NCBI RefSeq assembly: GCF_018812025.1
Contig: NC_063045.1
Span: 17,347,046 to 17,411,045, forward strand
Source: Megalobrama amblycephala
Taxonomy: Eukaryota; Chordata; Actinopteri; Cypriniformes; Xenocyprididae
Direction: 5' to 3'
Length of the DNA: 64,000 bases
In this document: positions 42,201 to 52,219 of the stretch, in pieces
Position numbering within the stretch: the stretch's first letter is position 1
How the letters are laid out: each line of letters begins with the position of its first letter
The notes under the pieces: model-generated
What the model saw: the letters and a program-made list of their open reading frames with translations, nothing else
What the model was told of the DNA's origin: nothing
Database searches by the model: none
Program-made: the position numbers and the translations under genes

Positions 42201-45200
42201 CACAAACATTAAATGACTACGGCATATATATTTTTAAACTTCTTTCTACAGTAGAATTTCCTAATTTTAACACTTTTCCCCAAATTTATTATACAGACAG
42301 GAAGTTAAATTATGACTTTTTTGGTGCAAAAAAAAAAAAAAATCAATCAAAAAGCTATTACATTCGTTAAAAATAAAATGATACATTTAGGATTTTTTTA
42401 GGGGACATAATAATGCAGCAGCCACATATATAATGTAACATAAAATACAATTAAAACACCATTTAATTTAGCATATACATATAATAAAATTGCACAACAG
42501 CAGTGATGTCCACATTATTACGCATTTAAAATAAACACTTAATATTGAATAGTATGTACTCAAAAATGTTCACAAGACTGTTGGGTAGCTTTCGACACTA
42601 GAAGAAATAACAGAACAAAACAACGATGACGTAAACCTACTTAAAAAACAGATGAACAACACAAATTGTTCTAAAAGCATCTATGTTCTTGTTTTCCCTC
42701 TCTGCACAGCATAAATACAAATAAAAGCAATAAAACTGAGGCTCACCCCCTTAACTCGATTCATATGGGTACTGTGTATAAATGTGATGAGCAAAGCTAT
42801 TTTAATATTCAACTCCCTGCACAGTTCCTCCTAAATATGTCTCTTAAGCACACGAGAATTTAGCACGCCGGCAGCTGTCTCTTGTGAATCATTGATTGTG
42901 GATTGCTTGACATTTCTGGGGTTTCACGGGGGAGAAGAGGCCACTGCCAAAACAGCAATATTGATCTCCACCCAGCTCCAATAAGGGCCATGAAAGTTGG
43001 CCTACAGTTCGTCTGCCTCCTTAACTTTCAATTTCCTTGTAAATGATCAGCCGAGTGGGTTTTTTGGAGAAAGGAAGTGTATACACAGGTTTCCCCCCAA
43101 GGCTCGTCCCAGCGGACCTCTGTTCCACTTTTATAATCCCGGTAAAAAGAGAATATGTAATTCAACAAATCGGAGATTTGTTTAAAAATATCCTCTCAGT
43201 GTCTCTCGCTCTTCCTCTCAGGGCCTCCGGATCTCCAGAGATGTTCAAAAGTATCTAGGCAGCAAAAGTCAAGATGGAACCTGGAAGATATTGAGGGTGA
43301 TGTAACCTCATTAATTCAGCATTTTTTAAAATTGTTTTAGATTTTCAACCCCCTCCAGCATGACAGTATATTAGTGGGGTCTCTCTCTTAAAGGTAGGGT
43401 AGGCAATTTCGGAGAGGCTAGCAATAGCAAGCTTTGAAAGCATTAGATCCCGCCCTCCCTTCAGTACGCTCTCCAAAACACATGAACAGCACAGCCAGAG
43501 CAGAATCTGCAAAGCTTCACGAGAGACGGCGTTAAATTATTTAATGTCTCAAAGCACATAACATTACAATAATGAGTAGCAGAAACAACTAAAGAGTTCT
43601 GATTCATTTCGGCGTTGACAGTGTTGATAGAAAATAAAACGGAGTCTAAGGACACCAGATAGAATGTCACAGGTAGTGTTGATTTCGTCAATGAAAATTA
43701 TGACTAAATACCGTCGTCAACGAACCTTTATCACGTGACGAAAACGAGATGCGACGTGACATAAATGCTGGTCATGTGACGATGACTATAATTAAACGTA
43801 TAATGCAATATTGTTGACGAATAAAAATGAGACTAAATGTGGTTTACAAAATAAAAACTATGCTAAAATGTCTCTTAATTTTTGTTGACCAAAACGAGAC
43901 GAGACGAAATGTTATAACGTTATTTCGTCTCGTTTAGTCGCGTTATTATTATTATTTTGCAGTATTTCTGTTTCCTGTGTCTCACTTCAGGAGCTGCATC
44001 AGGTCGCACTGCGCAGACGCAGGCGACGTCACTTCTTCAAGCCCCACTCGCGGCATTATATAGAAGATGCAGCTGCGGTGAGTTTAGCATAAATGACAAC
44101 AAACAAAGTTAAGTCTGACACAGAGAAAGGGACCGATAGGGAAATGTGTTGATTTCACGTGCTCATAACTTTATGAAAAAAGCACAGATCATAGAAAATG
44201 CACAACATTATTTAAAGCAGATTCTTACGAAATGAATCCAAAATCAACATAATATATTGCATTGTTCACAAGATATTACACAGGAAATGATTGAAAGGTG
44301 CGTCGAATATAATGTCACGTGTTGTCATTTCAAGATTACGGTAAATACGAGATGACGTGAATGCAGCTTAACATACTTGGCTAAAAACATGTCTCATCTT
44401 TCCGGGATGCAGTGTGTATCCAATGATCCCGGACCCATCCATGTTCGTTTTCCAATGTGGAATAACACAAAATGGGTATCATCTTAAAGCTTAGAAACTC
44501 GACTTTTTAATGCATCTAACCATTTTGAAAAACTCCTAAGAAGTGCCTCTAAAGCCGAGTTCAGACTGCACAATTTTCAAAGTAGTCGGGTCACTGTTCT
44601 TTTCACACTGCATGACTATCTTGGCCAGCATTCAGTCGCTGCTATGTTCATACTGCACGATGGATCGGCGACAGAAGGTTTCACACTGCATGACTTTACA
44701 ATAGGAAGAATCGCCGACAACTCTGTCTGGCACGCAAACTACGTTTCACAACCAAACACACGCGAGATGTGACAAGGAAACAACGCGCGCAAGACCAGAG
44801 TAACACTTTATTTAACTATACTTTATGCCACAAAATTTGAACCAGATGCAGCTCACATGTAGGAGAGCATCACCAAAAAATAATTTCTCTGATCTTATTG
44901 CCTTCCTGAGTTATTCCATGGACCATGTCAAACAAAAAAAAATTAATTTATTTTGTCTTTTATCAGCAGTTTTTCAGCATGAAAATGTCCAAATGTAATG
45001 TAATTTATATTTTCTAAAAAATAAAAAATAAAAAGTGTTCTATCAAGTGATACCTACCTTTTGACTCTCCTTGCTACAGTTTTGGAGTTATGAGTCTTTA
45101 CATTTTTGTGTGTCGCTCAGAAAAAAAACCCTTCAGGTCTTAAAGGGTTAAGAGACATCTCAAGGCATTATAAGGTATTATCTATAAGGTAACAATAATA

Positions 45201-47615
45201 TAAGATAACCTTGTTTGAAATGGGTTTGGCTAAAAGAAAATTTTGGTTTTGTCTATACTACTAGGTACTTATACTGTATTGACTGGGTTAAATAGAATTG
45301 CATTACTAAAAAGAGACTAAAATACAATTTTCATTGACTAAAATTAGACTAAATGTCATTAGTTTTCGTCGACTAAAACTAGACGAAAATAGTCATGGAT
45401 AATTCTGACTAAAATAAGACTAAAATGCTCAGACTTTTAGTCGACTGAAACTTGACTAGACTAAAAAGAGTATGAACATGACTAAAACTAATAAAAACTA
45501 AAATGACCGCTTGACACAAAGACTAGACTTAAAATATGCCGCCAAAAACAACACTAGTCAGAGGTTGCCATCTCCTAATTACGGTTATGACATGGTGTGA
45601 ACGCAGCATAAGCTCTTTGTTTTAGTTCAGGAGGTACTGTAAAAGGCGGCTGCTGTTTGTTTATGGTGCTCGGTGACTGTCTGTCTACAACTCTGCATAG
45701 CCTCATGGAACGCGCTGTTGACGTGTGATGTCTACGTGAGCAGGGTGTGCGGAAGTGTACATATGTTGACAGGCAGGGTAGGTCATCCTTTCATTGCATT
45801 TGTACTGAATGCAATGATTGGACAAACATTTTTCAGTCCTGAGACTTTCACAGAAGATATATGTACATGTGTTAATATTTAGACCAGGTCTGTTATTGAT
45901 TGCCATCAGGATGTGAGGGGATTTTCAACCAGTATGACAAAAAGTGTTTATGAAAGCATTGCCTACCCTACCTTAAAAGACTAATTATTAAGAAATTATT
46001 TAGAAAAGAATAGCATTATGGTTCTGATATAAAACTTACACTTTTTACAGGAATATTTTCTATAATAAAAAAATAAATAATTAATTGTAAGATTTTTTAA
46101 AAATAATCGAAATAATTAAGATGTGTTATAAATAAAAGTTGTATATGTTGTTTTTTATTGTTATACATGTTTTATTGTTTGTTATACATTATACATACAA
46201 GTTATAATTGTTGTTTTTACATGAATATAGTATATAATAAAAAAATACATTTTAAAACATGTTTTTAATCATTATTAGGGCTGGGAATTTAACGCGTTAA
46301 TTAGATTAATTATGGAAAAAAATAACGTTTTAAAATTTTTAACGCTTTTAACGTACTTGCCCCGCCCCTAGACATATAGGTCATCTGACATTTTAGACAG
46401 TTGTCTGATGATGTATATATTGCAGGGCAACAACTCACTGCGTGGTATAGCCTATAAAATGCAGTTAGAATATCCATAAAATTCAAGATATAAAAGGCGA
46501 AAGGCGATCGATTTGAACCCTTTGAAGTGAACGACAACACCGGTAAGATCAGAACGTTCCCTGCTAAATTGCTTTTGCACTTTGGCTGAGGTGGCAGCAC
46601 CCATCAAGTGTTATAGGTCAATTGACATGATTTAAAGATAAAACACATTCAAATATCTGACAATTGGCGACAATTTATGTTTCTGCCGGTTGGTGCCCAC
46701 ACTCCATAACTGCACACGTAATATCTGAGCCAGAGTAGAGCCGTGAGGACACTATTGATAGCGCGTGAGTTTTATGAAGAGATTCGTGCTGCACATTACA
46801 TTGATGTGTCGTTAAAAAATGCCATAGCTGCCTCAGGTGAACTATAAAAATGTAAAGAACATCACGTCTGAAAGCTGCAGTCATTTTCATTGTTAAAAAT
46901 GAATGGAGAATATCTTGTGTTTTCGTGGGTGCTCAGCGCCTATATAGCCTATAGTTCATGATAGACTATAGTTAACAAGTTTGTGAAAATTTTGAATAGG
47001 AAAAAAGGAAAAACAAAATAAGAGATTCATCTGTCATACAGTGCTATTGTGTCTGCATGATGTGTCACCCCCCACATTAACAATAAATGTGCACATTTTA
47101 ATAAACTTAGTTACCTAGCTTTCTTGGTAGCCTTCAGTAAATTAACTTCTCTAAGAAAATGATTCATAAAACATCAGTTGACCATGTTACTTTCAATTTC
47201 ATATTTCCATATTCATAAAAATAAATAAATAAATAAAGATATAGTTCAAGCCAAAATTAAAATTCAGTCATCATTTACTCAACCTCATGTCTATTTGATG
47301 TTTTACAGAATAATGACTTCAAATTATCTTTTGGATATAATTTTTCAGCCAAATCTGATGTACGATAAATTTGTGATTAATTAGATGAATTAATCGCCAC
47401 ATCATTTAATTAGATTAAATGATGTTAATTAGACTTCAAATTATCTTTTGGATATAATTTTTCAGCCAAATCTGATGTACGATAAATTTGTGATTAATTA
47501 GATGAATTAATCGCCACATCATTTAATTAGATTAAATATTTTAATCGCTTTCTAGCCCTAATAATTATACATCAAATATGTATGTTAAAAACAAAAAGTT
47601 AAAAGTTGTATGTTG

Positions 47616-47671
<56 letters not shown>

Positions 47672-50600
47672 TACAGATGGAGACTCAGGCGGGAGATCCA
47701 AGTGCAGCATTTATTAGAAGTGAGAGTGGTCGTACAGGCAGGGTCAAAACAGGAACAAACAGGAACAGTGAGGAACAGGCAGAGTCGTAGTCAAGGGACA
47801 GGCAAAGATCAGGACAGGCAGCAACGGGTCAAAAACAAGAAACAGGCAGGAACGATAACAGACAGGCAGACAGGGAAATAACGCTCGGAATTGTCACAGG
47901 GTGAATCAAGACTTCGCAAATGGGTGGTGTGTGTGAGAGTCTTATATAGTCCTGATAATGAGCTGCAGCTGGGTGTGGTGATTAGTGTGAAGTGTGTGCA
48001 GGTGAGTGGCAGAGAGGATGATGGGAGATGTAGTCCGGGGAGTGACAGGAACAGACGGTGATCGTTACATAACGCCCCCCTCCCGGAAGGCGCGTCCTCG
48101 CGCCGTAAAAGGAACAGCTAGGGAGGGGGGGTGGGTGCATTGGAGATCTAACGGCAGATGGGGACGGAATCTCCAATGCAGCCCCAGGGACTCAGGCAGC
48201 CACGGCGGGTCAGGTGCCTCGGGCAGCCACGGCGGGTCAGGAGCCTCGGGCAGCCACGGCGGGTCAGGAGCCTCGGGCAGCCACGGCGGGTCAGGAGCCT
48301 CGGGCAGCCACGGCGGGTCAGAAGCCTCGGGCAGCCACGGCGGGTCCGGGGCTTTGGGCAGCCACGGCGGGTCAGGTGGCTCAGGCGGCCACGGCAGGTC
48401 AGGTGGCTCGGGCGGCCACGGCAGGTCAGGTGGCTCGGGCGGCCACGGCAGGTCAGGTGGCTCGGGCGGCCACGGCAGGTCAGGTGGCTCGGGCGGCCAC
48501 GGCAGGTCAGGTGGCTCGGGCGGCCACGGCAGGTCAGGTGGCTCGGGCGGCCACGGCAGGTCAGGTGGCTTGGGCGGCCACGGCAGGTCAGGTGGCTTGG
48601 GCGGCCATTGCAGGTCAGGTGGCTCAGGCGGCCACGGCAGGTCAGGTGGCTTGGGCAGCCACTGCGGGACAGAGTCCATAGATGACCACGGCGGGTCAGA
48701 GTCAATAAATGTCCATAGTGGACCCCAGTCCATGGGTGGCCATGACGGTACAAAGGCCGATGACGGCAGTGGCCGGGCAGGCAGTGGCCGGGCAGGCAGT
48801 GGCCGGGCAGGGTCCCCACCCACAAGCTCCCCACCCTCAGGCACACTGCCCCCCCCAAAAAGTTCTTGGGGATTTTAGCGGGGCCCGTCGCAGGTTCGTG
48901 GGCAAGGAGTTCATGTGGCGCCGGCAGGGCCAGGCGTGTGGGTGAAGCCGGCTGGGCAAGACGCCTGAGTGGTGCTGGCAGCGCAGGGAGCTTGGGTGGC
49001 GCTGGCAGGGCCAGGCGTGTGGGTGAAGCCGGCAGGGCGAGGAGCTCAGGTGGCGCCGGCAAGGCGAGGAGCCCAGGTGGCGCCGGCAGGGCGAGGAGCC
49101 CAAGTGGCGCCGGCAGGGCGAGAAGCACAGGTGGCGCCGGCAGGGCAAGAAGCACAGGTGGCGCCGGCAGGGCAAGAAGCACAGGTGGCACCGGCAGAGC
49201 GAGGAGCTCAGTAGGCGCCAGCAGGGCAAGACGCTTAGGCGGTGCTGGTAGAGCATGACGCTTGGGCGGAGCAGGAGAGACCTCTGGAGTGGTCTCCAGG
49301 CCCACAGCGGCCTCTTGAAGGGCGTCTGCGTCTTGAGGAGAGGAGGACGTCTTCTTCTTCCTCCTCCTCCTCCTCCTCTGAGAGTGAGGCGATGGTTCAC
49401 CAGCTGGAGCGGTCTCTGGAGCGGACTCAGTGGCTGGAACGCCCCCTACAACCTTCAGCACCGCAGGGGCGGCCATCTTGCCCGTGGGCACTGGCAAAGC
49501 AGCCATTTTGTCCATCGCGTCCAGAGCGCTTGAGTCCATAGCAACCGGTGAACTTGAGAGTGTTGAAACTGACGGACTTGAGAGCGTTGAAACTGACGGA
49601 CTTGAGAGCGTTGAAACTGACGGACTTGAGAGCGTTGAAACTGCCGGACTTGAGAGCGTTGAAACTGGCGGACTTGAGAGCGTTGAAACTGACGGACTTG
49701 AGAGCGTTGAAACTGATGAACTTGAGAGCGTTGAAACTGATGAACTTGAAAGCGAAGCGGCCGCCGGGCTTGAGAGCGTAGCGGCCGGCGGGCTTGAGAG
49801 CGTAGCGGCCGGCGGGCTTGAGAGCGTAGCGGCCAACTGGTTTGAGAGCGAAGCGGCCGGCGAGGACTTGGGGATGCCAGCTGCTCGGACCGTAGTCAGT
49901 GGGGGATCAGCCATACTGGAACGCAACCCTCTCCGCTCCCGGACTGATCTAGAGACGTGACGTGACTCTGGGTGATCAGCGGCGACGTGACTTTGCTCTG
50001 GGCGATCAGCGGCGACGTGACGTTGCTCTGGGCGATCAGCGGAGACGTAGCGTTGCTCTGGGCGATCAGCGAAGGCGTGACGTTGCTCTGGGCGATCAGC
50101 GAAGGCGTGACGTTGCTCTGGGCGATCAGCGAAGGCGTGATGTGATGTTGTAATGGTAGCTGCCATTTTGTGAGGGTCCACTGGTGCGGCGGCCATTACG
50201 TGATTCACTGCGGTGTCGTGTTTCTCCGCGACTCCCACAGTAAATGGAGAACCAACTGACAACAGAGCATAGTCCATAAAACCGCAGAGTGATGAACGCG
50301 GTCCCTCTCGTCTTAATCTACTCTGGAGAGGTTGGTTGATGCCATCACAAAAAAAGTCAATAAGAGCACAGTCAGGCCAGTCTGCATAATGGGCAATATC
50401 CAGAAACTTCTGAATATGGTCCTCCAGGGTACTACTACCTTGACGAAGGTGGATGAGACATATAGCTGGGTCCATGCTGATGCTGAATGTGACGGAAACA
50501 CTCACGGTAGCTGCTGGATCTTGGTGGGGCGAAGTCTTCTGTTACGAATGGAGACTCAGGCGGGAGATCCAAGTGCAGCATTTATTAGAAGTGAGAGTGG

Positions 50601-50958
50601 TCGTACAGGCAGGGTCAAAACAGGAACAAACAGGAACAGTGAGGAACAGGCAGAGTCGTAGTCAAGGGACAGGCAAAGATCAGGACAGGCAGCAACGGGT
50701 CAAAAACAAGAAACAGGCAGGAACGATAACAGACAGGCAGACAGGGAAATAACGCTCGGAATTGTCACAGGGTGAATCAAGACTTCGCAAATGGGTGGTG
50801 TGTGTGAGAGTCTTATATAGTCCTGATAATGAGCTGCAGCTGGGTGTGGTGATTAGTGATTAGTGTGAAGTGTGTGCAGGTGAGTGGCAGAGAGGATGAT
50901 GGGAGATGTAGTCCGGGGAGTGACAGGAACAGACGGTGATCGTTACAGTGTGTGTGTG

Positions 50959-51002
<44 letters not shown>

Positions 51003-52177
51003 CACATTAGAGTTAAATAAATTCTTTCAATACATATTTTCCTGTATTTCATTCATATCACACAAATTTCTAATTATGCTTCTTTTTATCACTTTGAAAA
51101 TGGATTATGTACTAATCTAGTGTGATTATGGGGATGAATATGAGGAGAATGGCAAGTTGGACAACCACAGATGGTCTTTCACAGACGAGAGATGACAAAC
51201 TGATCAAAGGAACCACGGCGGTACGTTTGTTGATGTGCAATGATAAAAGTCAGTAACGAGTTAGTATATGCAGCTGCACGTCCTGTACTGCATGCGAAGA
51301 CAGCATACACTATAAAAACATATTTATTTAAATGAGCTCTACAATTGCCAAACTGTCAGGATTAATAAGCAAGGGGTATCTATTTGCCAAATGCTGACAG
51401 GAAAAATAACTTAAAAAAATAACAAATTTACTATGTTACTATGTTTTTCCAGTTTTGCCGAAAGGCAACTGACCTTAACTGTGATTTCCTCTGATCTCAT
51501 AAAAGTCTTGCCAGGAATATTTCTTCCAGCGCACACTGAATTTCAAAAGATATATCATGCATTCTATTTTAAAAAGATAATTATGCAGCCTGTCATATGT
51601 ACAAAAGCTTTCCCATCTCTTTATCCTCTCAGAATCAGTGCATTCAAGGACTGTACCATGTGGAAACCGCACAACACTTCAGGTAACAATTCCTTCAATT
51701 AACACGTCATGACATCTTTTATCCCAGCCACTTACCATTTCTCATCCAGCAATATTTGTGAGTGCATTTCCCAATTTTACTGAAGCGTTTTGAAAACCCA
51801 TTCATTTTGTAATAGAAATGTCAAGTATGATTGTTTTGAGCTGAAAATCTCATTGACTTCAGTCAAAATGACATGTAACTTGGCAGAAAGTGTAAAAACT
51901 CTTCTAAAAACGTTTATTTATTTGAATATGTAGATTATTAATGCACTTTTGATTAGTCTGTGGCCTTTGTGACAATGTTAAATCTGAATGTGTCCTTGAA
52001 AACACTCTGAGATACTCAAATTCAACCGATTCAAGTATATTTAAACTACAGATCTCTTTATTTGGGAGTTAATAGACCATAAAGTGTAAAGTACACAAGA
52101 AATATACCTGTTTACATTTATATATATAGGTTATGAGACCAATATGAGGGCAAAGCATGTAAATGGTGAAATGTGTT

Positions 52178-52219
<42 letters not shown>

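Larger units (their letters stand above)
47669..50947 (-). mobile_element. Young gag-only LTR retrotransposon, 3.3 kb
   Basis: A complete element in minus orientation. LTRs at 47669-48069 and 50540-50947 start TGTTAC and end CGTTACA. They are identical by eye except for one AG/GA swap and a 7-bp GATTAGT duplication, so insertion is recent. GTGTG flanks both sides, compatible with a 5-bp duplication but inside a TG repeat. On the minus strand a polypurine tract GGGAGGGGGGCGTTA precedes the 3' LTR. The only long ORF is a gag-like protein. Protease, reverse transcriptase and integrase are absent. Confidence 0.88.

Noticed and set aside
48006..48878. Long plus-strand ORF of 290 codons with SGSHGG and SGGHGR repeats
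   Set aside because: It is antisense to the gag-like ORF and stays open only because the 27-bp minisatellite keeps every frame periodic. The LTR promoter, polyadenylation signal and polypurine tract all point to the minus strand.
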